Source: Halarcobacter anaerophilus
Lineage (GTDB): Bacteria; Campylobacterota; Campylobacteria; Campylobacterales; Arcobacteraceae
Assembly: GCF_006459125.1 (NCBI RefSeq)
Contig: NZ_CP041070.1
Location: 2,356,001-2,420,000 of the forward strand
DNA: 64,000 bases
Direction: 5' to 3'
The position numbers and the translations under genes were made by a program. Below, piece by piece: positions 8,591-17,925 of this stretch. The first letter of the stretch is position 1. Each line of letters starts with the position of its first letter. The notes under the pieces were generated by a model. It saw only the letters and a program-made list of their open reading frames with translations. It did no database searches and was not told where the DNA came from.

Positions 8591-9337
8591 TCAAGATTTA
8601 TTTTTATCATACTTTTCCCAAATCGCTTCTTCTTGTAAACTTGCTCTATTTTTCAAAACTTCAAAAGGTGTATATCCCTCTTTATATCCCATTGAAAAAT
8701 GGTTTTTAATCCAGTATCCAAGATAGATATAAGGAATATTTAACTCTTTTGCTATTTTTATCTGAGCCAATATTGAAAACTTTCCTATTGATAATTTTTC
8801 ATAATCGTGATCATAATAACAGTAAATAGATGATATAGATTTGGGCAAAATATCAACTAAAGCCACTCCTATTAGTTTTCCGTCTTTGACATATAAAAAC
8901 TCTTTTGTATAGTCCTCTTTTCCTTGTACATAAGATCTGTCATATTCAGAAGGTTCAATTGGATGATAAACCCAGTTTTTCTTCTCATTCATATGATTAT
9001 GGTACTTATCATAAAGTCTTAAATGATCCAAAGTCAAAGATGGAGGCTGAATATAGAGTTTCGTATCTAAATTTTTTTTGAAAACTCTCTTCTCCGATTT
9101 TGAAAATTTATAATTTGCAACGTCTATTCGCATAGAGACACATTTTGTACAATTTTTACATTCAGGAACAAAGTGCATTTTACCGAAACGTCTCCACCCA
9201 TGTTCTAACATGTTTTGATAATCGGTTTTAGTACATTTATGGATATATCTATATCTTATATCTGATACTTCATTATCAAAATAAGAGCACTCTCTGTTCT
9301 CTTCAACAAATTCTACATCATGTTCTAAAATATGCAT
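8591..9337 (-). CDS. bpt: Aspartate/glutamate leucyltransferase (Bpt/ATE family)
   Basis: A 248-residue aminoacyl-tRNA-protein transferase that adds Leu (or Arg) to N-terminal Asp/Glu of proteins, marking them for ClpS-ClpAP degradation. The N-terminal ATE domain has the Cys cluster (Cys17 and CKNCTKC) and HGWRRFG. The C-terminal domain carries YLGYWIKNHFSMGYK, typical of the family. clpS and clpA lie 9-12 kb away in the same window, which fits an N-degron pathway. It follows trpA with a 2-base gap. Confidence 0.88.
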   Translation of the reverse strand: MHILEHDVEFVEENRECSYFDNEVSDIRYRYIHKCTKTDYQNMLEHGWRRFGKMHFVPECKNCTKCVSMRIDVANYKFSKSEKRVFKKNLDTKLYIQPPSLTLDHLRLYDKYHNHMNEKKNWVYHPIEPSEYDRSYVQGKEDYTKEFLYVKDGKLIGVALVDILPKSISSIYCYYDHDYEKLSIGKFSILAQIKIAKELNIPYIYLGYWIKNHFSMGYKEGYTPFEVLKNRASLQEEAIWEKYDKNKS

Positions 9338-9339
9338 AA

Positions 9340-10080
9340 TTATTCGTTTATTTTTTCTTTAATCTCTTTTGCCGCAAAACATATTTTGGCAATTTTTTCA
9401 TTGTTTGATAAAGAGTCGTCTATCAAGTGTTTTACAAAAGCACTACCTACGATAACGCCGTCTACACCTTTTGCTTTCTCTTTGCAACTTTTTTCATCAA
9501 CACCAAAGCCTATATACAAAGGGGTGTCCGAATATTTTTTAACTTTGTTTATTATACCACTTAAATCTTCAGATTTTCCACTTCCCGTAATTCCGGCATA
9601 TGCAACCATATAAATAAATTTTTGAGAATTTTGCACTACTTTTTTTATTCTATCTTCACTGTGAGTCGGAGCTACAAATGAGACATTGGCTTTTTCATAT
9701 TTCTCAAAAGAACTTTTCAAAAGTTTTGCCTCTTCATACGGTAAATCAGGAATAATTGTCCCTGCAATACCGTACTCTTTTGCTTTTTGTAAAAAATTTT
9801 CCAAACCGTAATGATAAAACGGGTTCATATATCCCATCCATAAAGTATCCATTTGCGGTCCGATTTTTGAACTCACTTCAAACAAATCTTTTAATTTAAA
9901 ACCACCCTTAAGAGCTATTTGGTTTGCTTTTTCTATAACAGGACCGTCTGCTACAGGATCCGAAAAAGGAATCCCAAGTTCTAAAATATCAACTCCTGCT
10001 TCTTTCATATTAAGTGCTAAATCTACTGTAAAACTATTATTCGGAATTGAAGAAGTTATATAACCTACTAATTTTTTCAA
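9340..10080 (-). CDS. trpA: Tryptophan synthase alpha chain
   Basis: A 246-residue TIM-barrel enzyme that cleaves indole-3-glycerol phosphate to indole and glyceraldehyde-3-phosphate, normally together with TrpB. The family signature LELGIPFSDPVADGPVI is intact (catalytic Glu and Asp present), as is the phosphate-binding GFGV and GSAFV end. The start is TTG, with an AGGA site about 9 bases before it. No trpB or other trp gene lies in the window; here trpA leads a unit with bpt, so the pathway genes appear dispersed. Confidence 0.93.
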   Translation of the reverse strand: MKKLVGYITSSIPNNSFTVDLALNMKEAGVDILELGIPFSDPVADGPVIEKANQIALKGGFKLKDLFEVSSKIGPQMDTLWMGYMNPFYHYGLENFLQKAKEYGIAGTIIPDLPYEEAKLLKSSFEKYEKANVSFVAPTHSEDRIKKVVQNSQKFIYMVAYAGITGSGKSEDLSGIINKVKKYSDTPLYIGFGVDEKSCKEKAKGVDGVIVGSAFVKHLIDDSLSNNEKIAKICFAAKEIKEKINE

Positions 10081-10203
10081 AATAAAATCCTAATATTTTT
10101 AATGCTATTTTATTTTATCTAATTTTATCTTGAATAGATATGAGTATATTAAACTTAATTAATTTATTTAAAACTCAGACACCAATAAAAAGCATAATTT
10201 TGA

Positions 10204-10209
10204 TACAAT
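10204..10209 (+). promoter_or_regulatory. Candidate -10 box of panB
   Basis: TACAAT within TTTTGATACAAT, 28 bases before the panB ATG. The bioD gene has nearly the same element (TTTGGATACAAT) at a similar distance, suggesting a recurrent sigma70-type promoter form in this genome. Confidence 0.5.
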
Positions 10210-10237
10210 ACCAAAGAGATTATAAAAGGATATTTTA

Positions 10238-11047
10238 ATGAGTATTATAAAAAATGATTTCGAAAAAATGAATATAACAAAAATAAAAAAATCTAAAAAC
10301 AATAAAAAACTGACTGTAATCACTGCATATGATGCACTTTTCGCCAAACTTTTTAAAAATATTGCAGATATGATTTTAGTAGGGGACAGTTTAAATATGA
10401 GTTTTGCAGGAAAGCCCGACACTCTTTCTGCAACGCTAGATCAAATGATTTATCATACAAACGCCGTTTGTAACGGAGCTTCGGATGCTTTTGTCATAAT
10501 GGATATGCCTTTTGGAACATATAACAATAAAAAAGAGGCTTTGGAAAATGCAGTAAAAGTTTATGCACAAACAAAAGCTGCGGCAATTAAAGTAGAAGGC
10601 GGTAAAGATAGAGCAGAGATAATAGAACATCTAACTAAAAACTCTATTGCCGTAATGGGTCATATAGGATTAATGCCCCAATACGTAAGAAGTGAAGGCG
10701 GATATAAAGTAAGAGGAAAAACAAAAGAGGATAAAGAAAAACTAATAAAAGATGCCTTAGCAGTAGAAAAAGCGGGAGCCTTTGCAATAGTTATTGAAGG
10801 AACAATGTCTGATGTGGCAAAAGAGATTTCACAAGCAGTAAAAATACCTACAATAGGAATTGGAGCGGGGAAAGATACCGATGGTCAGGTTTTAGTCTGG
10901 TCAGATATGTTAGGGTTTTTTGAAGAGTTTAAACCTAAATTCGTAAGACACTATCTAAACGGAGCTGCATTAGTAAAAGAGGCTGTAGGAAAATACAGAA
11001 ATGATGTGCAAGATTCTACTTTCCCTGCAAAAGAAGAAGAGTATTAA
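10238..11047 (+). CDS. panB: 3-methyl-2-oxobutanoate hydroxymethyltransferase
   Basis: A 269-residue cytosolic enzyme that makes ketopantoate from alpha-ketoisovalerate and methylene-tetrahydrofolate, the first committed step of pantothenate/CoA synthesis. Recognised by [11 protein letters not shown], the metal-binding VGDSLNM segment, GHIGLMPQ and IGIGAG. Length is typical. About 15 residues before the conserved core are unusually Lys/Asn-rich. A ribosome site (AAAGGA) precedes the ATG. It is followed 2 bases later by ruvB, so a panB-ruvB-permease operon is likely. Confidence 0.94.
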   Translation: MSIIKNDFEKMNITKIKKSKNNKKLTVITAYDALFAKLFKNIADMILVGDSLNMSFAGKPDTLSATLDQMIYHTNAVCNGASDAFVIMDMPFGTYNNKKEALENAVKVYAQTKAAAIKVEGGKDRAEIIEHLTKNSIAVMGHIGLMPQYVRSEGGYKVRGKTKEDKEKLIKDALAVEKAGAFAIVIEGTMSDVAKEISQAVKIPTIGIGAGKDTDGQVLVWSDMLGFFEEFKPKFVRHYLNGAALVKEAVGKYRNDVQDSTFPAKEEEY

Positions 11048-11049
11048 AA

Positions 11050-12078
11050 ATGGAAAGAGTTGTAGAAGTAGAACAGATATCTTTTGAAGATGAAAGTGCG
11101 GAAGTAAATTTAAGACCTTCATCGTGGGATGATTATATAGGTCAAGAAAAGATCAAAAAAAATTTAAAAGTATTTATAGAAGCTTCAAAAAAAAGAGGTG
11201 AAGCTTTGGATCATATTCTGTTTTACGGACCTCCGGGTCTTGGAAAAACAACTCTGTCTTATCTAATTTCAAGTGAAATGAACTCAAATATAAAAGTTAC
11301 TGCAGGACCGATGATTGAAAAAAGCGGTGATTTAGCTGCAATATTAACGAACCTTGAAGAGGGAGATATTTTATTTATCGATGAAATTCATAGATTAAGT
11401 CCCGCCGTAGAAGAGATCCTTTATCCTGCTATGGAAGATTACAGGCTTGATATTATTATAGGTTCGGGACCTGCGGCACAAACCGTAAAAATTGATTTAC
11501 CGAGATTTACACTAATTGGGGCAACTACTAGAGCAGGAATGTTAAGCAATCCTTTAAGAGAGAGATTCGGTATGCATTTTAGGATGCAGTTTTATGACCA
11601 CGAAGAGTTGGCAAAAATCATCCAAAAAGCATCAGTAAAACTTAATAAAAACTGTGAAGATGATGCGGCATTGGAAATTTCAAAAAGAAGCAGAGGAACA
11701 CCAAGGGTTGCATTAAGACTTCTAAGACGGGTAAGGGATTTTTCCGAGGTTGAAAATGAAAATATGATTCATCTTAAAAGATGTAAATATGCTTTGGATG
11801 AATTGGGAGTAAACGAATCAGGTTTTGATGAAATGGATATAAATCTATTAGAACTATTAGTTTCAAATAGAGGTAAACCTATGGGATTGTCTACTATTGC
11901 AGCAGCTTTAAGTGAAGATGAAGGAACTATAGAAGATGCCATAGAACCTTATTTGCTTGCGAACGGGTTTATTGAAAGAACGGCAAGAGGAAGAGTTGCC
12001 TCAGTAAAAACCTATGAACTTTTCAGACTCTCTTATCCAAATAGTGAAAAACTAGATGACGAAGGAAGGCTTTTTTGA
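11050..12078 (+). CDS. ruvB: Holliday junction branch-migration helicase RuvB
   Basis: A 342-residue AAA+ motor that drives branch migration with RuvA. Walker A is GPPGLGKT, Walker B is FIDEIHR, and the sensor/family segments [18 protein letters not shown] and [12 protein letters not shown] are intact. A winged-helix domain at the C-terminus binds DNA. It follows panB by 2 bases and overlaps the next gene by 4 bases (TTGA). The complete motif set makes the call secure. Confidence 0.97.
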   Translation: MERVVEVEQISFEDESAEVNLRPSSWDDYIGQEKIKKNLKVFIEASKKRGEALDHILFYGPPGLGKTTLSYLISSEMNSNIKVTAGPMIEKSGDLAAILTNLEEGDILFIDEIHRLSPAVEEILYPAMEDYRLDIIIGSGPAAQTVKIDLPRFTLIGATTRAGMLSNPLRERFGMHFRMQFYDHEELAKIIQKASVKLNKNCEDDAALEISKRSRGTPRVALRLLRRVRDFSEVENENMIHLKRCKYALDELGVNESGFDEMDINLLELLVSNRGKPMGLSTIAAALSEDEGTIEDAIEPYLLANGFIERTARGRVASVKTYELFRLSYPNSEKLDDEGRLF

Positions 12079-13139
12079 GACCGCAGTATTTCTTAATAGC
12101 TTTAACGATTGTAACAATATTTTTTATGTTGCAACTTTTCGATCCTTTTTTAAAGCCGCTTTTTGTTGCCCTGCTTCTTGCTGTTGCGACGAACTCTTTA
12201 AATATATATTTTAAACACCATATTTCAAACAACTTTTTATCGACAAGTTTAATTACGATACTTCTTACAACAATATTTTTTGTTCCTGTTTTGTATTGTA
12301 TCTTTTCTTTTGCTACGTTAATTAATAAAATTGATCAAAAAGCTTTGGTCGAGATATTTAATGTTACAAAAAACTGGGTAGAAAATATACCTGATGATTT
12401 TATCTTTTTTAAAGATCAATTAACCAATATGCTTGAAAAAATCGATATTCCTTCACTTATTCAAAACCTCTTCTCTTTCGGGGCTTTTTTGGGAAAAAAT
12501 TCTGCTAAGTTTATAATTGATATGGTAATGATTTTGATATTTTTCTTCTTTTTTACTTTTTACAGTACAGGATTAGCCCACTACTTTAAAGAGGCTCTGC
12601 CTTTAAAAATGGAAGATTCAAATGCACTGTTTTACGAATCTTCAAATGTTATGAGCGTAGTTTTGTACTCAATTTTGGCAACTGCCGTGTTAGAAGGTTT
12701 TTTATTTGGAATTTTTGTCTCATTTTTTGATTATGACGGTATTTTACTTGGAGTTTTATACGGCTTTGCCTCTTTAGTTCCCGTTGTAGGAGGAATGATT
12801 ATGTGGCTTCCTGTTGCGATATATGAAATTTTTGCGGGAAGTAGTGCAAATGCTATTGCTATAGCTCTTTACTCAATTATCGTAATCTCGGTTATTGCAG
12901 ATACTTTCATAAAACCGATTATAATAAAATATATAAATAAAAGAATAGTTAGAACACCTACAAAAGTAAATGAACTTTTAATCTTCTTTGCAATTGTTGC
13001 AGGACTTTCAACTTTTGGATTTTGGGGAATGATTATAGGACCTGCAATGGTAACTTTTTTTATCTCTCTTATGCAGCTTCTTAAAAAATTCAGCGATGAT
13101 TTTTATAGTTTTGAGCAGACAGTTGAGAATAGGAAATAA
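12075..13139 (+). CDS. AI-2E family (PerM-like) membrane protein
   Basis: A 354-residue inner-membrane protein with about eight membrane segments, starting at a TTG that overlaps the ruvB stop (TTGA). The conserved C-terminal block ([21 protein letters not shown], then DTFIKPIII and [13 protein letters not shown]) defines the AI-2E/UPF0118 family. Members have been linked to autoinducer-2 export or ion antiport; the substrate here is unknown. It converges with the FTR-rhodanese gene, 2 bases between stops. Confidence 0.85.
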   Translation: MRPQYFLIALTIVTIFFMLQLFDPFLKPLFVALLLAVATNSLNIYFKHHISNNFLSTSLITILLTTIFFVPVLYCIFSFATLINKIDQKALVEIFNVTKNWVENIPDDFIFFKDQLTNMLEKIDIPSLIQNLFSFGAFLGKNSAKFIIDMVMILIFFFFFTFYSTGLAHYFKEALPLKMEDSNALFYESSNVMSVVLYSILATAVLEGFLFGIFVSFFDYDGILLGVLYGFASLVPVVGGMIMWLPVAIYEIFAGSSANAIAIALYSIIVISVIADTFIKPIIIKYINKRIVRTPTKVNELLIFFAIVAGLSTFGFWGMIIGPAMVTFFISLMQLLKKFSDDFYSFEQTVENRK

Positions 13140-13148
13140 TCCTATTCT
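13126..13148. terminator. Hairpin between convergent genes
   Basis: A 9-base perfect stem (AGAATAGGA / TCCTATTCT) with a 5-base loop that covers both stop codons of the AI-2E and FTR-rhodanese genes. There is no strong T-tract, so termination efficiency is uncertain. Confidence 0.45.
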
Positions 13149-13888
13149 TCTCCTGAAATAATATCACCTTGATAAGTCATAATTCCGTAATCAAAGTTTA
13201 TAACATTTTTGTAGCCTGAATTTAACATAATTTTTTGACAATATGCACTTCTGCTTCCGCTGTGACAGTATAAAATAATAGGTATCTCTTTTTTATCTTC
13301 AATTTGTTCTAAAGATTGATAAAAAGATGTTGTAGGAACTAAATAATCGGTTCCTTTGATTCTTCCTCCTACCCATTCCATCCACTCTCTTGTGTCAACT
13401 AAAAGAAAATCCACATAGCCTAAACTTCTAGCTTCAAGTAAGGCTTCAATTTCATTTGCATTTAATTGTGATTTTTTTAACAACTCTTGGCACTGCTCTT
13501 TTGAAAGTCCCATTGAGTGTTTTTGCTCATCTATTGAAGGAATCTCTTCTTTTGTAACCTCATCTACATATTCAGGTGTACAAAAAATCGCACAGTGACA
13601 ATGTCCTTGAGCAGGAATCTCTTTTGTTAAAGCAGGAGTACAGGGACAAAGTCTGTTCTCTTCTTTGTCTCTCTCTTCTTGAGTATTTCCTATTACCATA
13701 AAACAGGGACAGTATCTTTTACCGTAAATCATTTTATTTCTTGTAAGTCCCATTTGAATTGATTCATTTACATCATCTTCCGGATTATAAACAAAATTAT
13801 ATTTTTCGCAAACATTATCGGTAAATTGTTTTGTCAGTTCTAGTTCAGTCTGAAATTCTTCACTCTCTATATCAATTTTTTTTATCAT
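13142..13888 (-). CDS. Ferredoxin-thioredoxin reductase catalytic domain fused to rhodanese
   Basis: A 248-residue two-domain protein. Residues about 15-110 hold the Cys signature of FTR catalytic subunits: CPC at 60-62, CPC at 81-83 and CHC at 97-99, which in the family bind a 4Fe-4S cluster and form a redox-active disulfide. Residues about 155-245 form a rhodanese domain with VDTREW and an active-site loop CHSGSRS (Cys208). FTR passes electrons from ferredoxin to disulfides; rhodaneses carry persulfide sulfur. The fusion suggests a ferredoxin-linked persulfide or disulfide reductase (inference). No FTR variable subunit is nearby. It diverges from the letA operon. Confidence 0.85.
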   Translation of the reverse strand: MIKKIDIESEEFQTELELTKQFTDNVCEKYNFVYNPEDDVNESIQMGLTRNKMIYGKRYCPCFMVIGNTQEERDKEENRLCPCTPALTKEIPAQGHCHCAIFCTPEYVDEVTKEEIPSIDEQKHSMGLSKEQCQELLKKSQLNANEIEALLEARSLGYVDFLLVDTREWMEWVGGRIKGTDYLVPTTSFYQSLEQIEDKKEIPIILYCHSGSRSAYCQKIMLNSGYKNVINFDYGIMTYQGDIISGEE

Positions 13889-13955
13889 ACCATTTCCTAT
13901 TTTTTGGGAAATTTTACAACTATTTACTTTATAATTTCTTATAATAAAGCTCTAT

Positions 13956-14014
13956 TTTATAACTTTTATATAAAAAGTTATAAATTATAAGAATAATTTA
14001 TATTTATAACTTCT
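13956..14014. promoter_or_regulatory. Cluster of TTATAACTT boxes, including a perfect hairpin
   Basis: The 206-base divergent gap between the FTR-rhodanese gene and letA contains a perfect 12-base inverted repeat at 13956-13984 (TTTATAACTTTT, loop ATATA, AAAAGTTATAAA). A third copy, TTATAACTTCT, lies at 14004-14014. A TTATAA-TTTC-TTATAA pair lies further left, near 13929-13944. Such repeated boxes before a promoter suggest an operator for an unknown regulator. Confidence 0.4.
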
Positions 14015-14047
14015 AAGATAATCCATTAATCAATTATTCTAATAAAA

Positions 14048-14053
14048 TATAAT
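14048..14053 (+). promoter_or_regulatory. Candidate -10 box of the letA-letB operon
   Basis: TATAAT in AAATATAATATAC, 41 bases before the first letA ATG and just downstream of the TTATAACTT boxes. Confidence 0.5.
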
Positions 14054-14094
14054 ATACTCTTTTATTAACTATTTAAATTTTTATTGGTAAGTAA

Positions 14095-14700
14095 ATGAAA
14101 GAAAAAGAGCTTAAAAATATTGTAGAGTGCGAACATTGCGGACTTTTTGTAGATATTTCCGAAAAAAAAGAGGATAATTTATTAAAATGCCCCAGATGCA
14201 ATACAAAACTTCCTTTGACTAATAGCTACAGTTTTGATGCTTTATATTATTGTATTTCCGCTTTTTTTGTTTTTATTTTATTAAATATTTATCCTTTGGT
14301 CTCTATTTCAATAGTAGGCAAGGATCTTAAAACTACTTTGATTGATACGGTTTTAATTCTTTATAAAGAGGGCTTCTTTTTTGTATCTTTCGTAATTTTA
14401 TTTACTATTATTCTCTCCCCTCTTTGCAGTATGTTTATCATCATCTACTCTTTTATTCACAACCATACGAGATTTGAACTTTTTCCCAACTATTATATTT
14501 ACAATTTGTTTCACTTTTTTAAAAACTGGAGTTTTATTGATGTTTTTATCGTAAGTATTATAGTAACATATATAAAACTAATAGGAATGGTTTCAACTAC
14601 AAAGTTTGATATCGGGTTTTATCTAATCCTTTTTTATCTGTTTTTATTTTATATGGCAAATAGAAAATTTAATATAAAAAAAGTTTTTGAAGAGAAATAA
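14095..14700 (+). CDS. PqiA/LetA-type membrane protein, first half
   Basis: A 201-residue inner-membrane protein with an N-terminal zinc ribbon (Cys12, Cys15, Cys32, Cys35) followed by four membrane segments. This is one PqiA domain. E. coli LetA/PqiA proteins hold two such domains in one chain of about 420 residues; here the two are separate genes joined by TAATG. LetA-type proteins sit in the inner membrane at the base of an MCE tunnel and help move lipids between membranes. The adjacent 7-MCE gene supports this role. Confidence 0.82.
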   Translation: MKEKELKNIVECEHCGLFVDISEKKEDNLLKCPRCNTKLPLTNSYSFDALYYCISAFFVFILLNIYPLVSISIVGKDLKTTLIDTVLILYKEGFFFVSFVILFTIILSPLCSMFIIIYSFIHNHTRFELFPNYYIYNLFHFFKNWSFIDVFIVSIIVTYIKLIGMVSTTKFDIGFYLILFYLFLFYMANRKFNIKKVFEEK

Positions 14701-15299
14701 TGGTTTTAATATCGTGTAAAAACTGCCATAAAGTGTATGAAAAAGAGGATTACACTCCTTTTGTTTGTGATAGATGTAAATATAAAGTAAGAAAAAGAAA
14801 AAAGAACTCACTTCAAATTTCATTTGCTTTGGTTATTTCTGCAATGTTTCTTTATATACCTGCTATGGTTTATCCTATAATGGATATTACTCAATTAGGG
14901 GTTGATAATGAAAGCACTATTATAGAAGGGATTATCAGCTTCTTAGATTATAAAGACTATTTTATTGCTTTAGTTATTTTAGTAGCTAGTGTGTTGATTC
15001 CTCTTATAAAACTTGTGGGTTTATTTGTGATTTTTTTATCCTTGATAATCTCAAACAAGATGGAAAACAGAACAAAATTGATGATATACAAAACAATCGA
15101 ATTAATAGGAAAATGGTCTATGATTGATATTTATGTAGTTGCTCTGCTTGCATCAATCGTTCAATTAGGAGAACTATTTAGTATAAAAGGCGGGCTTGCT
15201 GCAACTTCTTTTACTCTGGTTGTAGTTTTAACAATGATTGCCGCAAATAGTTTTGATACTAGAATTATTTGGGACAAAAAGGAAAATGATGGAAAATGA
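14700..15299 (+). CDS. PqiA/LetA-type membrane protein, second half
   Basis: A 199-residue inner-membrane protein with a zinc ribbon at its start (Cys6, Cys9, Cys23, Cys26) and four membrane segments including MFLYIPAMVYPIM and GKWSMIDIYVVALLASIVQL, the strongest PqiA-domain signature. Its ATG shares one base with the stop of the first half (TAATG), and its own end overlaps the MCE gene by 11 bases. With the first half it corresponds to one full LetA. Both ribbons are intact, so neither half looks decayed. Confidence 0.85.
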   Translation: MVLISCKNCHKVYEKEDYTPFVCDRCKYKVRKRKKNSLQISFALVISAMFLYIPAMVYPIMDITQLGVDNESTIIEGIISFLDYKDYFIALVILVASVLIPLIKLVGLFVIFLSLIISNKMENRTKLMIYKTIELIGKWSMIDIYVVALLASIVQLGELFSIKGGLAATSFTLVVVLTMIAANSFDTRIIWDKKENDGK

Positions 15300-17916
15300 A
15301 ATAAATGAACCCATAATAGAAAAGAAAAGTTCAATCTCTTTTGTTTGGCTTTTACCGATTATAATCCTTGCAGTTTTAGGCTGGACGGTTTACGAAAGTT
15401 ATAATAAAAAAGGAACAAATATAACCGTAACATTCAATAGTGCAGAAGGTTTAAAAGAGGGCATCACTCCCTTAAAATACAGAGGTTTGGAATTAGGAAA
15501 AGTAACTAAGATTGATATAAAAGATTTAGATAAAGTAGAAGTGAATATCTTAGTTAAAAAAGAGGCTGCTAAGTATGTAGCTAAAAAAGGTTCAAATTTC
15601 TGGATAAAAAAACCTACCATTACCCTTACTAAAATTACAGGACTTAATACTTTAATATCAGGTTATGAAATAGAGTTTATGCCCGATAAAGATATTGAAA
15701 AAAATCTTAATGCAAACGATGGGAAAACAGATTTTAAAGGTTTAAACTCTCAACCTGAATATCAATATGTAAAAGGAGGTTATTATATTACTTTATTGGC
15801 TAAAAACGGAGATAAAGTAAATAATGAAATGCCTCTTTTTTATAACAGTTTTCAAATAGGAGAAATAGTATCAAAAGAGTTAAAAAACAGTAATGTTTAT
15901 CTAAAAGCCTATATTTATAAAAAGTATGAAAACTTAGTAAACGAAAGTTCAAATTTCGTATTAAACGATGCTTTGCATGTTACTTTCGGAGCAGGAGGTT
16001 TTTCTCTTAAAGTAAGCTCTTTATACTCCGCTTTAATAGGAGGAATAACAATCTCAACACCTCTTTTAGATGCAAAAAAGATTACGGAAGAGAAGCATTA
16101 TCATCTTTATACTACAAGTGATAATTTAGAAGAGAAGATAGCTATTGATATAAGTTTTTTAAATGCCGAAGGTATAGGAGTTGATACACCCATTTTATAC
16201 AAAGGGATAAATATAGGTAAAATTACAAATATAAGTTTGAAGAAAAACAGCGTAAAAGCAGATGCCTATGTATTTAAAAAGTACAAATATTTATTAACAA
16301 ATAACAGTGATTTTTTTATAAACGAACCTGAAATTTCCCTTGACGGTATTAAAAATATCGGTACGGTTTTTACAGGTAAGTATGTAACTTTAAATTATAA
16401 AAAAGGAGATTTTCAAACAAGTTTTAAAGATAAGAATTTATCTCAAAAAAATAATGTAAATGATTTGGAAATCACCTTAAAAGCAAATAGTCTGGGTTCT
16501 GTTACAAAAAAATCAAAAATTTACTTCAAAAATATTGAGATAGGAAAAATAACGGAGATTTCGTTGGCAAAAGATTTTAAAAGCGTTATTATCAAAACTT
16601 TAATTTACGACAGATACAAAAAACTTATAAATAAAAATTCGATTTTCTATGATATGAGTTCAAAATTAATTGATATAAAAAATCTAAATATGAGTATTAA
16701 CTATTCTGGAATAGACTCTTTGCTTAAAGGTTCTATTGCTTTAATTGCCGATAAAAGCTCTAAAAAGAGTAAAAAAAGTTTTAAATTATATAAAAGTTAT
16801 CAAGAGGCTTATAAAATAAAAAAATTGAGAAATGAAGGTTTTCTTTTAAATGCCGCATTTGAAAACAGTTTTACTTTGAAAAAAGATATGCCCGTATTTT
16901 ATGAAAATCAGGAAATTGGTTTTGTAAATGATATAAAATTTGAAGAGTACTACTCAAAAGCAAATCTTTTTATTTATAATAAATTTAAAAAATATATAGA
17001 TAAAAAATCAAGATTTTATAAAAAGAGTCCTCTAAAAATTGATGCCTCTTTAAACGGTATTTTATTTGAAATAGGAGATATTTCATCTTTATTAAACGGT
17101 TCTATTTATCTTGACAAAACATCAATTAAAAAGTTGCAAGGGTATCAGATATATGAATCATATGACAAAATGAAAAGTAACTCGGATGTTATTTCCATAG
17201 TTTTTGACAATGATGTAGAAGGTCTTATTGAACAATCTTCAAAACTGATTTACAAAGGTATTGATGTAGGAAAAGTAATAGATATTTCATTAAGTAAAAA
17301 TCAAAAAATAGTAGTAAAGGTACAGATATATAAAGATTTCAAATCTTTTGCAAAACAAGGAAATCAATACTACTTAAAAAAATCAAAAATTTCTTTACAA
17401 GAGGTTAAAAACCTTTCATCAGCCATTTTTGCGGTAAACTTAGGCGTTGTAAAAAACAGCAGCAAAAAGATGCAAAGATCATTTAAAGGGTATGATTCCA
17501 TATCAAAAGTAAGAGATTCAAGTATAGGCAAAATATATAAAGTCGTCTCTTCACATGCTACAAGTGCAGGAGTCGATTCGCCTATATATTATAAAAATGT
17601 TCAAATAGGGAAAATCAATAGTGTTGACCTAAGCAGCGATGCTTCCAAAGTGGTTCTTGATTGTTTGATATACGATAAATATACTCACATCATCAGAAAA
17701 AATTCAAACTTTTATGATATCAGCGGTTTTAAACTGAAATTCTCACTCTTTTCTGGAACAGAAGTTAAAACAAACACTATCACAAGTATATTAAAAGGAG
17801 GACTTATGGTTATAACTCCAAAAAAATATGAAGAAAAAGCGGATAGCAAAAAAGAGTTTATTTTGAAAAAAGAGTTAATGGATGATTGGGAAAAGATAAG
17901 CCCAATCATCAAATAA
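15289..17916 (+). CDS. Seven-MCE-domain lipid transport protein (LetB-like)
   Basis: An 875-residue protein with one N-terminal membrane anchor (about residues 17-37) and seven successive MCE repeats, each with a pattern like PLKYRGLELGKVTKI; later copies are PLFYNSFQIGEI, PILYKGINIGKI, KIYFKNIEIGKI, PVFYENQEIGFV, KLIYKGIDVGKV and PIYYKNVQIGKI. Seven repeats and this length match E. coli LetB (YebT), which forms a periplasm-spanning tunnel for lipids. The start at 15289 is chosen because GGA lies at suitable distance; a longer frame from 15238 lies inside the letA gene. The last codons form a perfect hairpin. Confidence 0.9.
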   Translation: MENEINEPIIEKKSSISFVWLLPIIILAVLGWTVYESYNKKGTNITVTFNSAEGLKEGITPLKYRGLELGKVTKIDIKDLDKVEVNILVKKEAAKYVAKKGSNFWIKKPTITLTKITGLNTLISGYEIEFMPDKDIEKNLNANDGKTDFKGLNSQPEYQYVKGGYYITLLAKNGDKVNNEMPLFYNSFQIGEIVSKELKNSNVYLKAYIYKKYENLVNESSNFVLNDALHVTFGAGGFSLKVSSLYSALIGGITISTPLLDAKKITEEKHYHLYTTSDNLEEKIAIDISFLNAEGIGVDTPILYKGINIGKITNISLKKNSVKADAYVFKKYKYLLTNNSDFFINEPEISLDGIKNIGTVFTGKYVTLNYKKGDFQTSFKDKNLSQKNNVNDLEITLKANSLGSVTKKSKIYFKNIEIGKITEISLAKDFKSVIIKTLIYDRYKKLINKNSIFYDMSSKLIDIKNLNMSINYSGIDSLLKGSIALIADKSSKKSKKSFKLYKSYQEAYKIKKLRNEGFLLNAAFENSFTLKKDMPVFYENQEIGFVNDIKFEEYYSKANLFIYNKFKKYIDKKSRFYKKSPLKIDASLNGILFEIGDISSLLNGSIYLDKTSIKKLQGYQIYESYDKMKSNSDVISIVFDNDVEGLIEQSSKLIYKGIDVGKVIDISLSKNQKIVVKVQIYKDFKSFAKQGNQYYLKKSKISLQEVKNLSSAIFAVNLGVVKNSSKKMQRSFKGYDSISKVRDSSIGKIYKVVSSHATSAGVDSPIYYKNVQIGKINSVDLSSDASKVVLDCLIYDKYTHIIRKNSNFYDISGFKLKFSLFSGTEVKTNTITSILKGGLMVITPKKYEEKADSKKEFILKKELMDDWEKISPIIK
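17881..17910. terminator. Perfect hairpin in the last codons of the MCE gene
   Basis: A 10-base stem (GATGATTGGG / CCCAATCATC) with a 10-base loop, inside the coding end of the MCE gene and just before its stop. It is one of several hairpins at convergent gene ends here. No T-tract follows on the plus strand. Confidence 0.4.
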
Positions 17917-17925
17917 AAGGATTAA

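Noticed and set aside
14095-15299. Possible frameshifted pqiA/letA pseudogene
   Set aside because: Both halves start with their own zinc ribbon and joined ATG (TAATG), and both have complete membrane domains; this is a gene split, not a broken gene.
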